Shown piece by piece: positions 23,262-35,571 of a stretch of DNA of 64,000 bases. A program made the position numbers and the translations under genes. The stretch's first letter is position 1. Each line of letters starts with the position of its first letter. The DNA comes from Bryopsis sp. KO-2023 (Eukaryota > Chlorophyta > Ulvophyceae > Bryopsidales > Bryopsidaceae): NCBI GenBank assembly GCA_030272585.1, contig BSYQ01000009.1:4340001-4404000 (forward strand). Reading direction: 5' to 3'. The notes beneath the pieces are model-generated. The model did not search any database. It saw nothing but the letters and a program-made list of their open reading frames with translations, and was not told where the DNA came from.

Positions 23262-25120
23262 GTGCCAGGCCTAGACAAGATCCTACCTCAATAAACATAC
23301 CAAAGAGTCTGCATGAGGTCGACAATGGGAAAATTCTGGGATTCGGGGCGGAGCTTGCCGAGGACCACCCGGTATTGGTTTGCCCATCAACCACCCCAAA
23401 AAAAGCCTTGAGAAAAGAAATCAATATGTACATTTGTTGAGTTCTTGCTTTTTTCGTGAATCCTTGGATGGTCAGGCCGGCCTGAAACCAGTTGGAAAAT
23501 TTATCGACGATTTATTTCTGAACACCATGTCACCAGGGCTACCATGATGCAGCTTACAAGCATCGAAGGGTCGAGATTTCACAAATTGCAAAGCAGCATG
23601 AAATGTAAGGGAACGATTTCACCCGTACTAAACTTCACAGACATCATTTTTTGATACAAAAATCCGGTCGTCTCTTTTTTCCCCCTTAAATGGACTTGAC
23701 CTTTTGTTTTTTCAAACCGTTTATCAGTGGGATGCCGATCCCTGAGATTGAGTACACACCGGAGGAGGTTTGGACCTGGGGTGAGGCGTTGACTAAACTG
23801 GTTGACCTGTACCCCCTGCATGCCTGCAAAGAGTTCAACTCCAGCTTCCCAGCCTTTGGATTTCGTCCAGACAAAGTCCCACAACTTGAAGAAATCACCT
23901 CGGTGCTGAGAACCATGACAGACTGGCAGGTGAATCCTACTTCAAAAATCAAAACGATCGAAACCATGGCCATTCATTCACAACACACCTGTTTCCAACC
24001 TCCCTCCTCCCTCCTTTTTTACTTCTCGACATTAAATTTCTATTTGGACATGCAGCTGGTGGAGAAAAAAAGAAAGAAATTTTTCATGAAACATTATTAC
24101 AAGTAGTGTAGATCAGTGCCACCTGGGCGTAACTATTTTGCTGGCCTTTCTCGATGGAAAGTTTTTTAATGTTTTTTTTTGAAGGTCCGGCCAGTGGCAG
24201 GGTTGATGCATCCAAGAGATTTTCTGAACGGACTGGCCTTCAAGACGTTTCACTCCACCCAATACATGCGACACCCAAGCAAGCCGATGTATACCCCGGA
24301 GCCTGATGTTGTTCACGAACTCCTTGGTAGGTTGACCTGCCCACTAAAATTGATCTCCTGGCCATATTACACATCAGTGTGTGTTTTCTGCTGGGTTTTT
24401 TTCTATGTCTACGGTGATCTGTGGGATTTTTTTTTCGGGGTGAACCTCCTGTGGTGCTGTTGCATCAGGTCATGTCCCAATGCTGGCAGATCCTAATTTT
24501 TGCGACCTGATTCATGCTATTGGCGTTGCTTCCCTCGGAGCGACCGAAAAGGAGATTTGGCACCTCACAAAGGCGTACTGGTATACTGTGGAGTTTGGGG
24601 TGGTTCGTGAAAATGGGGAAATCAAGGCTTTTGGAGCAGGTATGTCTGAGGGAAATTGAAATTTTCCTCAGTTTGTCGGAAAAAACGGGGGGTTTATATA
24701 TATATGAAAACAAAAAACCAGAACGCAAGAAATTCATTAAAATTTACAAAACAATTATGGGTTCTTATCCTATTTTAAAATTATTGTTATTATTATGTGA
24801 TTTAAGTCGATATCAAATTATGTTCACCAAAATTGATGAAACTGTCAGGAGAACCCCAGATGCTCACACAACTATACGTGTGAATAAATTCAGGAATCTT
24901 ATCGAGCTATGGTGAGTTGGATTGGATGGCAAAGGGTCAGGCACGCCTCGAACCGTTCGACCCGTTTTCTACCCAGCCGAAGATGAGTTACAAGGACGGT
25001 TATCAAACGAGGTATTTCGTTTTGGACTCCTTCGCAGATGGAGCCACGAAACTGGAAAATTATGCAAACTCCATCAAGAAAGTACAGATGGATAGGAACG
25101 GGGTGGTCATGCCTTTGTGA
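23262..25120 (+). CDS. PAH: Pterin-dependent aromatic amino acid hydroxylase (phenylalanine hydroxylase-like), N-terminus unresolved
   Basis: Iron- and pterin-dependent enzyme that hydroxylates phenylalanine to tyrosine, or a close aromatic substrate. Exons: about 23262-23371, 23537-23604, 23728-23929, 24185-24326, 24469-24639 and 24894-25120, all in phase to TGA. Catalytic-domain hallmarks are clear: [64 protein letters not shown], the two iron-binding His of VHELLGHVP (split by an intron), the third ligand Glu in [10 protein letters not shown], and [10 protein letters not shown]. The protein ends soon after the catalytic core, without an obvious animal-type tetramerisation helix. I could not find the N-terminal exon or an ACT regulatory domain in 22.7-23.26 kb. 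Substrate preference is inferred from family resemblance. Confidence 0.92.
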
Positions 25121-26616
25121 AGGTCTATCGTCAAGATCGGTGGAACCCATCCGAGTCAGTCATGGGGTGCCTCTTGTTTATTATGTTTGGGAGGTATATG
25201 AGGGTTTAGGGTGTTATAATATCGTGGGGGAATTCATTCTGGAGGAACATATCCAGTGACAGGGGTTATAGTGCAGGAGCGGTCATTTGATTGTCATGGG
25301 TTCTAGAAACTAGTTATTCAATGTTGAAAAAATTTCTGTGGGTTATATTATATCTCAATGAATGAGTGGAGGTTTGGGTGGGTGTCATCATGAGGTGTAA
25401 CATAAGGAGGGAAATTTGTAATGATACATATGTAATTTGTCACATGGATGTGGAACATGTCTTTTTGCTTCCGCATTGAAATGAAAGATGGCGATAATTG
25501 GTGAAGAGTTACAAGTGCAATTCTTAGTTAGTCCCAATGACCTGACTTTCATATCCTTTCTCGGCCATATTTGGCTGACTAGCATCAATCTTAGTCGATC
25601 CTAAGACTAAGATTTGGATTGGTTTTCTCAGTGAATTCTTTATTGCCTGATATGAATGAATAGGCATTTTTTGGGCAGGTCTGACTGAGGCCAGCAGCTA
25701 AGGGAATCTTGAACAATAATGTGACGAGGAAACAAGAAAAAATAGGTTTTCCCACCCTTTGTTGCTTGCTACAAGACTTTCAAGCAAGAAATTACTATTT
25801 GCATTTAGAATCACAAGAAAAAATAAAAATTATATTTTTTTCTTAGTATTTTTTTCTTATCATTCTTTGATAATGGTCAACTGGAGAACCCTTCATCCCT
25901 ACTCAAAAAGCAAAAGGGATAATACAGAGAAATGATGGCACGTTTCAAAAAGTTAAATTGTTGTTGTCCACATGTCACAGCAAAAATCTCGTCAAAAAAC
26001 CACACACACATGCACACCATGAAAACCACTCAAAACCATCCCCACAGGAAGTGCACCTTTTAGATATTTTTTCCAGACACTCTACTAACTCTTCAAGCAG
26101 AACAAAAAAAAGCCTGAAATCATCACTACTCCACCAAATTGTAGATGAGAAATAGCGCCACACACATATCAAATAGATATATATCCCACCACAGTTTTAT
26201 TCAATTCGGTGTTATGCTGAAAGCAGTGGTTACTGGTTCATAAACAGGGCTTCCTATGCAAACCCCGTTTCAGCTTCCTGGAGGCGCATGCTTTGAAAGA
26301 TTAAGAAAACAAAAATCACGCAACAATAACAATAAGCACTATTCAACCCCACCAATCAACCGATCAAACATTTTGGCCCCAAAGAAAAAAAAACAAACCA
26401 AAAAAATGAAAAGAGCCTTCCGCTGACTCAAATGGAAAGAGGGGCTTGTCCCATAAACTGTGGGGAATCTGTTCTCCTCCCTTTCCAGTTTTCAGCAATA
26501 GCATATCCCAAAATGCACAGAAAAATAAATCAGCGATGAGGTATCCCCCCCATGCAATATTACGATATTACGCAGCAGCAAACTGAATGCCTTGCTTTTT
26601 TTTTTTTTTCAAGTTC
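25121..26616. other. Intergenic between convergent PAH and proline-rich gene
   Basis: About 1.5 kb, AT-rich, with no supported exon. It should contain both 3' UTRs. Confidence 0.5.
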
Positions 26617-29103
26617 TTATCCTGCATCGTCAGCGGGAGGTGTTGAATCCAAAGATGCTTCGGAGGTGCTCGTTCCTGCAGCAAAAAAAAGCTTGCAGAC
26701 ATGAGGCCAAACAGAAAATCGACCTCTCCATTTATAAACAATTACGCTATATTTAGCATCAGCCTCAACCAAGTATGTCCGTACGCTTTGATTGCAACTA
26801 AGGATTTTAAATTACCCACACAGATCCCAACTTGATTTGAAAGGAAAAGATAATCAACATCCATCAAACTCTGTACTCCCAACTATGCTTTCATCAAACT
26901 GAACTAGAGTTTTGAGTCTGGCTTGCGTATATATGCATGTAGTGTTTATTTGAATCTTCTCTTGGCTTTGGCAATAGTTCTCCTGTTAATATTTACCTGT
27001 ACCGCTTCCTCCGGCAGTGAAAATGTTGACAGATCCAACTGCACTGACTCCATCGGGACTTGCACCTGCCTCCCCAGCTGCAGAAGCTTCAGAATTTCCA
27101 GTAGTCTCTGTTGATACATCTGTTGAGGCATCCTCTGTGGGAGGAGGTGGGGATGGAGGGGGAGGCGGGGAAGAGGGAGGGGGAGGCGGTGGCGGAGGAG
27201 GTGGCGGAGGAGGTGGCGGAGGAGGGGGTGGAGTTGGCGGTGGTGGTGGCGGGGAAGAAGGAGAAGGAGGAGTTGATGGTGGTGGTGGTGGAGAAGGAGG
27301 CGGCGGCGGAGAGGGAGGGGGAGGTGGTGGAGGAGGAGGAGGAGTAGGGGGTGGGGGGGTTGATGGCGGGGTGACTTCACCTGTTTCTTTGGGCGGGGGA
27401 GGAGACGGAGACGGCGGTGGGGTGGCTTCAGCTGTTGCTTTGGGCTGGGGAGGGGGAGACACTGGGGGTGGTGGTGGAGGAGGCGGAGATGAAGGTGGCG
27501 GGGGAGAGGGAGGAGGGGGCGGGGGTGGAGGTGGAGGGGGTGGTGGGGGGGGAGAGGGAGGAGGAGACGGGGGAGGGGAGGAGGATTCCCCTCCTACTTC
27601 AGAAGACGATTCCTCTTTTTCTGAAGAGGATTTTCCAGTCTGAATCACAAGAACCTTTAAGGGCGGACCTGGAGAGCAAGTACAGAACACCATCAATTTG
27701 AAGTTCTCAAACAGAATGGGAAGACAGGGTACAGGGAGTGGCAAACAAGTTTTTAACAGCAAACACATTGGCACACCTGGAGGATTTGGTTGCTTAGGTG
27801 GTCTATTGCGCCCATTTCCACCATTTCCCCTGTTCCTACCATTGCGATTATTTCCCCCATTCCCCCTGTTCCGGTTAGCAAGCTTCCCAAGGAATAGTCC
27901 TGCCAGTAAACCCTTTTTCAGCAGCAATTTCTTTTTTAGGATCATGGGCTGAACCGTGGGCTCAATGACACCATCAGGACAGATAGAAGCCCCGGCAGCA
28001 CCACATTTTTTCAACCTGAATTACGCACAACGTGGTTGTGCACAATGAACAAGGACAGCAGAAAATACAAATGGATATATATTTAGATGTTACTTGTTAC
28101 TTAGCCATGCTTATCCAATATAAACACGAGAAAGAACCACAAAAAAAAGAACGCATGAAAGTAGTTTCATGAAACTGAGTCTGATCAGACTTGGGAACGC
28201 AGAAATGATTTTTCCCTTGCAATGAATTGGTAAAATTGCTGCAGCTCATGCCATTAAAAACCCACATGTTCACGTAGTCGTCAGGAGATGCCCCGTTCGC
28301 TGCAAACTCCCCAGAGAGCTCCATGAGGATCACTGACAAGAATTCAGCATTGCAGAAACCTGAACAGCCAACAAAACAAAATTCGAATCCAGTTGGTGCA
28401 TTGCCTTTCAACAGGAAATGGTTATTGACACCAGGAGTAGGAAAGTAATGCCAAGAAACAGCCCAAGTTGAACAAACACCTAACAATAAGTGATGACTCA
28501 TGCCTAAAACTAAGCGGTGGCAAACAATGCATCATGGTGTAACCTTTAAAAATGACCAAAATGGGTGCCACAAAATTTTCTAACAAATAAAAATCCCTTC
28601 TGAAACTTACACTTTGCTGCTGGGCCGTCCACGAACAGACTCCGAACCTGAACGACATAAAAAATTCATCATTCACACTGGCAATCCTTGAAACCAATCC
28701 CTGCCCAACGCGCCCAAAAGAAACACAAACCCTCCAGACGTTTCTTTGGTCAATTCACTGAATCTACCTGCGAACAACACCCCTCATCGACAGACGTCAC
28801 ACAGGACTGGTCCCCACCGAGCGTCCTCGTCGCGAAGTCCAGGGGATGCAGCTCGCTCACGATCGCATCGCATTCTTCAAGCGTGGGGACCTTCACCGCC
28901 GCCGCCGCCACGGAATCGAAGGACAACAGCGCTTCAAACACAAAAAACAACACTGATTGAGCAGAGCAACCTACTGCACCCACCCGCAGCCAAGCAGACC
29001 TTGAAAATTCTGATATGAGACGTCCACGCCGTGTTCGCGACCGGAAAGCAATAAATTGAATAACCTCACCTAAGATTCCGACCGCAGACCAACATGCCCT
29101 CAT
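26617..29103 (-). CDS. Secreted 8-cysteine (LTP-like) protein with long proline-rich C-terminal region
   Basis: Likely extracellular or wall protein. Exons (minus): 29070-29103, 28768-28952, 28611-28647, 28191-28359, one or more exons between 28015 and 26997, and 26617-26675. The first two give a classic signal peptide (MRACWSAVGILVLFFVFEA to VAAAA). The following exons show an eight-cysteine arrangement C...C...CC...CxC...C...C (EEC, DQSC, EGCC, KCFC, MSC, HFC), the pattern of plant lipid-transfer/hybrid proline-rich proteins. Then come a basic, Gly/Asn/Arg-rich linker, a long run of Pro interrupted by Ser and Thr, and a short tail ending in DSTPPADDAG. Introns inside the linker are uncertain, as is the donor at 28191 (GTCTGA). 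The Pro-rich rod resembles hydroxyproline-rich proteins of green algae and plants. Function not determined. Confidence 0.72.
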
Positions 29104-29372
29104 TTTGTCGAATCCTGCTCTTTCCGACTGCAGGTTTTCGTGTGAAGCATGTCCTTATTGCTGCTGTTCTGCAGTGCCCACGTAATGCATCGCCAGCGCT
29201 CCTCCCAGGAGGGGGTTCGACGTCCACCTCAGTGGTCATATCGATGAGTGCATGCCGAGGGGGGCTGATTTTCCTTCCCTCCGTCGCGCAGTACAACACA
29301 GTACAGTACATCAAATAGAATTTCATACAATTCCACAAGATCAGGGATCCCCCCCCACTGCAAAAGAGAATC
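29104..29372. promoter_or_regulatory. Divergent promoter region, 8-cysteine gene and USE1
   Basis: 269 bp separate the two ATGs on opposite strands, so both promoters or 5' UTRs are packed here. No TATA-like box was evident. Inferred from orientation. Confidence 0.5.
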
Positions 29373-31564
29373 ATGGTTGTTCTTGACGTTCATGGCTTGC
29401 CTCCACCGACGTCCGGGACTCTGGCGGAAGTTCAGTTTCGACGGCTGCTCCTGAAATGCGCGGAAAGAACATTAACGTTGGACGCCTGGGAGCGAGATCC
29501 AAAATTTCACCTCGTAAGGCTCACGAATTGTTCAAAAAAAAAGATCAAAAAATCAGTTTCGGGTACTGAGTCCAGGAGGTGGTTTGATCAAGGAAGGCTA
29601 TATTTGTGTTGCTCCGTGATTTCATGTTTTTGTTTGCTTTTTGCTGTCATGTGAACACCGTCGGATCGAAATGTTTTATTAGTCATGCTGAAATGTGTAA
29701 TTGAGTTGGAATTTTGCTTCTGTGAATTTGTGGTGGGCAGTATGTGGAGACCCTCCAAGAGCAGCTTTCCGCACTCTCTGCTAATGCAGCTGCTGGGTAA
29801 AAAAAATTCTGTCCAACCTTTTGCCGCTGTTTTTCTGTCACCTTTTTTTGGGGAAAAAAAAGTTCTTTGGAAAATAAAAGAAAATATAGCAAAACATGTT
29901 GGAGTCATTTGAGGATTCGATTTGAAAAATTTGTGATTGTAACAAAATTATGCAATTGAATTTTGAAAAACCATTGTATGTGGAGGCTGTCTTGTGTTCA
30001 TCAACACAGCAATTTCGATCAGCGATTTTCTGTTCAAATAACTGAGCTTTTTTTTTTACTTTCGTTGTTTTTCACCCCTGTACAAAAGGTTGGAAGATGA
30101 AATTTTGAATCGCTACAAGGAGAATGTGGATTGCCTCTCCAATTCATTGTTGACCCCTGACATTCCATTGTACTGCAAAAAAATTGGTAAAGTGGATCGG
30201 CGAATATTAGAATCTGCTGCTGGAAAGCCTCAAGCAATCCAAAGGTGACTAATAGATCGCTCATGCACCCCATCAAAAACAGTAAAATAAAGAAGAAATA
30301 CAATGGAAACAAAAATATGGATTCAATCACATGCCATGGGTGATTGATGCAAGTGGATCGACTGAAACTCGCCGTCCATATATCAATTCAAAAGAATTCT
30401 TATTTTACTCGATTTTTAAGAGATTTATGTCACAATGCATAAACACCATACTGCTTTCGAAAAGCGGAGGGACTGAGAACATACATTCATAATGAAAAAA
30501 TAACAGTCGTATCGACTGCCCTCATGTACAGGACTCACAAGGGTGAAATCGAAGAAACTGTTGCATCGAGGCCGAAAGCATCCTCCATCCCTGGCCAGTC
30601 GAAGCTTGACGAATCGGCGCAAAGAGTGTGAGTGAAAAAGGGATGCTGTTTTATTCCGGTGCTTCCTCGCTGTTCCATTTTCCATACAACCTTTATCTTT
30701 TGTCTGCATTTATTTTGCTCCCCGTTATTATTAGAAAGAATAAAAGGTTATTATTCTTCTTTCAAAACGGCATTTACAATGATGTTGGAAATTGTGCATG
30801 TGTTCCCAGCATGGATGCTCAAAAAAACATCCAAGAGTCCCTGACGGACGATTTGGTGAATTTGGCATCTCAATTGAAGCATCGAGCCAAGGCTGTTGAA
30901 AAAGCAGTCGGGGAACGGAATGAAATCCTCGATCAAGCAGACGTGGCCTTGACGAAAAATGCCGACTCCGCTGTGGATGCTAAAAAACGAGCAGGAGAGC
31001 AGTATAAAAGGTAGGATGCATTTTTCGGCCATAATGGCTGCAATCAGCAATGTTCACCTTCCGGAAAACATGTCGATGTGTTCAGAAAAGTTTGAAAATA
31101 TTTTTGAAAGACGAATTTTTATATCAATTTATTTATTCAGTTTCTAGCCATTTATTTCAATTAGTTGAATGATTCATGATGGATCAAACTCGAAATAGCT
31201 GCTTGAGAATCGATCGAAAAAGGCTTGAGCACATGTGAGGTGCATCTCTCTCTCTCTGTTTTTTGTCAAGCAGGAATGCTCATTATTTTTCTCGATGCGA
31301 AAATATTGACAGTTTCTTTAATTCAGCTCTTTGTTCTACCATGCATTTTATCGTTCACTAAATGATTATTTTTTTCAATGTTGTTTTGCCTCGATTGCCA
31401 GGAGCAAGATGGGTACTTGCATGATGCTTATGGTGTTGCTTGGGGTGGGCTTCGTTTTCACATGGATGCTATTTTTCATTAAATTCACAAGCATCGTGGG
31501 CTACAGAGGTCAGACAGCCCCAGCTGCCAGTCCACCCTCCCAGACTGACCACGAAGAGCTGTAA
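29373..31564 (+). CDS. USE1: USE1-like SNARE, ER-Golgi retrograde transport
   Basis: SNARE of the ER that acts in retrograde Golgi-to-ER vesicle fusion. Six exons join in phase to about 270 aa: 29373-29513, 29741-29796, 30089-30244, 30532-30627, 30810-31010 and 31402-31564. The N-terminal region (FRRLLLKCAERT, YVETLQEQLSAL, ILNRYKENVDCL) follows the helical USE1 layout. Exon 5 is a heptad-like SNARE motif (LVNLASQLKHRAKAVEKAV onward). Exon 6 supplies the transmembrane anchor (MLMVLLGVGFVFTWMLFFI) followed by a 25-30-residue Pro/Ser-rich tail, longer than the usual few residues after the anchor. Family resemblance is by architecture and spaced residues, so a related Qc-type SNARE is the alternative. 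Confidence 0.8.
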
Positions 31565-32061
31565 TGCAAGAGCCAATTTTGCTTTTGTTTTGTCGTTTTT
31601 GGCTGGATTTTTGCCAAATGGAAGAAGCACCGCTCTTGATCGGCTTCTTCGTTTCTCGACATCGTGTGTAAGACTAAGTGTGAAATGTTTTTCTTTGAGC
31701 ATTAGCAAGTGACAATAAACTGGGGACGGGTTTGATAAGGGGCGATATGTCCAGGAATCAGTGATTGGTCGATTGATGTCCTGTAACGGTGGGCTCTGTA
31801 AAGAATGAATGTCAGTTTTGGGAGGATGGTGCAAATCTTGGTCGGGCAGGGGGAAATTGGTGTGCATGGTTTCTCTTCCTGGCAATATTTTTCATTTTTT
31901 CATTTTTTTTTTGGTGGTGATTGGGTGTGATTGACGCCAATGAGACATGGGTCGGTCGTCAGTCGGTGCTATTTTTATCGAAAAGGGGGTGTGCGAATAA
32001 AAGTGCTGCTCCCTGACTGCTCTGCTAAGGGTTGTGAGTGGGCTTTCGCCACGAAAAAAAC
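31565..32061. other. Intergenic between USE1 and peroxiredoxin
   Basis: About 500 bp with no supported exon. Contains the USE1 3' UTR and the peroxiredoxin promoter. Confidence 0.5.
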
Positions 32062-33906
32062 ATGGCATCGCATCCCGCGGAAGAAAGCTTCCCTGCTCGG
32101 GTCGGGGCCTTGAAACTGGAAGACGAAGTCCCTAACTTCGTTGCCGACTCCACGCAAGGAAGCATCCGTTGGCACGACTTCATCGGTACGCGACGAAAAG
32201 ACAAAGTATAAAACAAAAACATGTGTTTCGATCAACAGAGGAAAAGCAGGACGTCTTTTCGAATCGACGACGACGATGGTGAGCGCCCGCTCTCCTGCTC
32301 GACAAAGATCCAACCCCTGGTTCGAGCATTGGAGCAACGCGCCAGATATCCATGCTGTTTTCTGTAAAGAGAAACCAACCTTTTCAAGCGCGCCTGCATC
32401 TACTTCCGCTCAGTTTCTCGACGCTTTCGAGATCCTGTCGTCGGTGTCGTTGAGTTTCGTGGTTGTGCAACTGGCTTCACGTTCTTGCATCTTTTTTTTT
32501 CACAGCGCGAACCTGGGCGGTCTTATTCACTCACCCTGCCAACTACACTCCGGTATGCACGACTGAGCTCGCTGAAGTTGCTGCGATTCACGATGAGTTC
32601 CTACAGAGGTGGGTCGACGCAAATAATCTGTCGCCCCTCCCCTTGAGATCGACCACCTGAAGCTATGTTTGGCGAAACGTCATGCTGCAGGGCGCTGTTG
32701 CAACATTTTTTTGACTGTATTCTCCCTGAGAGGACGCCTTTGGGAGGCTCAATCAATATCCGTCGATACAATAAATCCGTTGAGGGGAAAGGCCGGAGTG
32801 CTTTGGGAAAGAAAAATAACAGCAACAAAGAACGCCTTGCAAGCGTTACTCTTATTTCGGCGACGGGAAAAAAAAGTCCAAAGCGAACGTTGAATTTACG
32901 AACGTACAAAAGATTTAACGTCGGTCCAAAGTACTTGCAGAGAAGGGGCGGGAAAAAAGTGCCTTGACATCCATGTGCAGAAAGCAAGGCATCCAAAAGT
33001 ACTATTTTTTAATATGTACTTATTTATTCATTTATTTAATGGGGTTGTTTGTCTGTTGATAGAGGAGTGAAGGTGGCAGCGCTTTCATGTGACGACTCAC
33101 CATCCCACGAGGTATGCTGGGAAATTCCAAAAACGCCAGAAGTTTTTACCAGAATTTTCTCGCATCGCATATTCCTGTATTGAACAACACCTTGCCTGTG
33201 ATCCTTCATCTTTCCATGCCCCCCTCCAAATTCATCAAAATTATTGAGAAAAAATAATTACTCTAAAAAAAATCAAAATACTTATTAAAAGAAACAAAGA
33301 AACTATAAAAAATCCGTAGGGCGCTGTAGTCTTTGTTGGGAATTTGACCGGCAGGGATTCAAAATGAAAACGAGTTTTTTTTGTGTGTGGAAAGGGATGG
33401 AAGGAGGATATCGAGGCCACCGATTACATCAGAAACAAGAATATAACTTATCCCATAATTTCGGATCCTGACAGGACAATCGCGGCTGCCTATGGAATGG
33501 TAGATCCCGGAAAGAAAAAAATGCCAGGGATTCCTGTGACTTGCAGAGGTGGGGAATTTCTAACAGTGAAAATCATAGAAAGAAAATATATCGGGCGAGG
33601 GGAGTAATATTTATTTGTTTTTCTCCGATTAACCTTAATTGTTTGTTGTTTAACTTTTCCAAGAAAATCCTACCCCCAGAAAAAAAAATGAAAATGCAAA
33701 AAGTGATAGAAAGTAATGGTTGTGATGATGCATATATGATATAGTAAAAATAAAAATAAAAAAGAAAAATGTGTCATTCTTTTTTCCCATTAAGGCGGAA
33801 AACCCCATGCGTGATAGGCGCCATATTTATTAACAATGCTAATATTTTTTAATTATTTTTCTTTTGAGAGAGGAGACTTTGAAATGTGGACTTTCTTAAA
33901 AAAAAT

Positions 33907-33952
<46 letters not shown>

Positions 33953-35055
33953 TCAGCACTCTTGACAAAAACTTGGAAAAAACTGTGTGCAACAGCGGTG
34001 TTTATTATCGGGCCCGATTGCAAACTGAAGTCCATCCTCTGGTACCCCCTGACCACTGGGCGGAATTTTGCTGAAATTCTGAGAGTGATCGACTCCCTTC
34101 AGCTCACTTCTCAATACAGGTGGGTCCAAAATCTGCTCCCTCGCATCAACCATAATTTTCTTTTTTTTTTTCACATCCACAGAAATTGCAAGGGATAGGA
34201 TACCCCCCAAAAAAAAACAATTATTGATCGTTCTACACCAGAACATGGCCTAATAAGTGATATTTTCTCTTGAGTTTTATAATTTTTTTGGCGGGGGGAG
34301 GAGGAACTGATTTTTTAACTAGCACCCTGTTTTGATCTTTGATTTCTCACTCTTTCCCCCTTGGATTCGGTTGCGTCTTTTTCTTGTTTCAAACATTATG
34401 GTGAGGTTGAAAGCTCCATGTGCTGTCCATTTATGAAGATGAGTCATGTGTGTGTGTGGGACCCTAATCTTTATGATGTAATGATTGTTATCAGCGTAGC
34501 CACACCTGCAAACTGGAAGCAGGGTTCGAAATGTCTGGTGCAGCCCTGGTTAACGGATGAACAAGCGAAAGACAGTCTTGGAGATTTCAGCGTCGAGCAA
34601 GTCCCCTCAGGGAAGCGATATCTGCGAACAACGGTAAAACAACCAAGAGTACATCAGTTAAAAAAAGGGGGGTGGGGGGTTGATTTCAATACTGTGGGGT
34701 ATGTCTCTGTAGAAAAGACGTAAAGAGTCTGGGATATCATCGGTACGATTTACAGATAGCACTGTTGCTGTTGCTATTTCTTGCATTTGCTTCTTTCTGG
34801 GATTGGAATGAGTTGGCCCCAGTTCTTGAAAAGAGATCAATCGAATTGCTTTGGAATTTGCTAAGAAGGTCCCCTTTGGCTAAGGGATTCACTTTTTGTG
34901 TGGATGTTTTTCAGAATGACCCGTCTGGCAGACGAGGGCCGATCAAAGCTGCAAGAGAGGGGGGTTTGAAAGCGATCCTGGGAATCGGCGGAGCTCTGCT
35001 GGTTGGATTTTTGGGTGGGAGAATGAGTAATAGGCCTGAGGAAGATGATGACTAA
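32062..35055 (+). CDS. PRDX6: 1-Cys peroxiredoxin (PRDX6 type) with C-terminal hydrophobic tail
   Basis: Thiol peroxidase reducing hydrogen peroxide and lipid hydroperoxides. Seven exons in phase give about 277 aa: 32062-32185, 32506-32608, 33063-33111, 33395-33548, 33996-34119, 34495-34633 and 34915-35055. Landmarks are KLEDEVPNFVADSTQG, the active-site segment FTHPANYTPVCTTEL with the peroxidatic Cys, KVAALSCDD, YPIISDPDRTIA with GMVDPG, IPVTCRAVFIIGPD, LWYPLTTGRNFAEILRVIDS and VATPANWKQG. These are PRDX6-class signatures rather than 2-Cys ones. The last exon adds about 46 residues not normal for the family: a basic linker, a hydrophobic GIGGALLVGFLGG segment and an acidic end. This could be a tail anchor; that is inference. 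The intron before exon 5 holds an ATA microsatellite. Confidence 0.93.
33908..33951. repeat. (ATA)n microsatellite in peroxiredoxin intron
   Basis: About fourteen trinucleotide ATA units, read directly, just upstream of the acceptor at 33995. Confidence 0.95.
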
Positions 35056-35571
35056 GTTAAATCTCAGGCGATTTTCTCGCTCCTGTTCATGTCCCGTTCT
35101 ATTTTAGGAGCCAAAGAGAAGGAAAAAAAGGTACAGTTTAAAATGTCATTAAAAGCACAAGTCAAGTTTTGAAAGGAGGAAATTGAGATGGATGGAGGCA
35201 AGTTATGGGGATGTTTTGTTTTTTTTAGCCAGAGCGCTTTCTTGTTTTTGTGGGTTATGAATTCCTTTGGAAAGAAAGGGGGCGGGGGGAGGGAGATCCA
35301 TCGACTTCATTTTGGAAATGCAAGTATCAAGTCGGACGGAATTATGAATTATTGAGGAGCCTCTGAGAATATATATGATGCAAAAGGGCCCCCAAGGAAA
35401 ATGCATTTTTTTGGTTTTCACCATGGGGTGCTGAACAAGCAACTCAGGAGGACAGAGAGGTTTTGTTCTTCGTGGAGGGAAAAGAAGTAACATGTTTTTC
35501 AATGAGGGATCGGGCATTTCTTTGTGAACAACAAATGTTTTGATGAGCTGTCATTAGCATGAGGGCATTGC

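Noticed and set aside
22730..23278. 182-codon minus-strand frame opposite the PAH 5' region
   Set aside because: Composition is unstructured and no domain is seen. It overlaps a region expected to hold PAH 5' exons on the other strand.
27017..27643. Plus-strand glycine-rich 208-codon frame
   Set aside because: It is the complement of the proline-rich region of the minus-strand secreted protein. GGN codons arise automatically opposite CCN codons, and there is no ATG context or domain.
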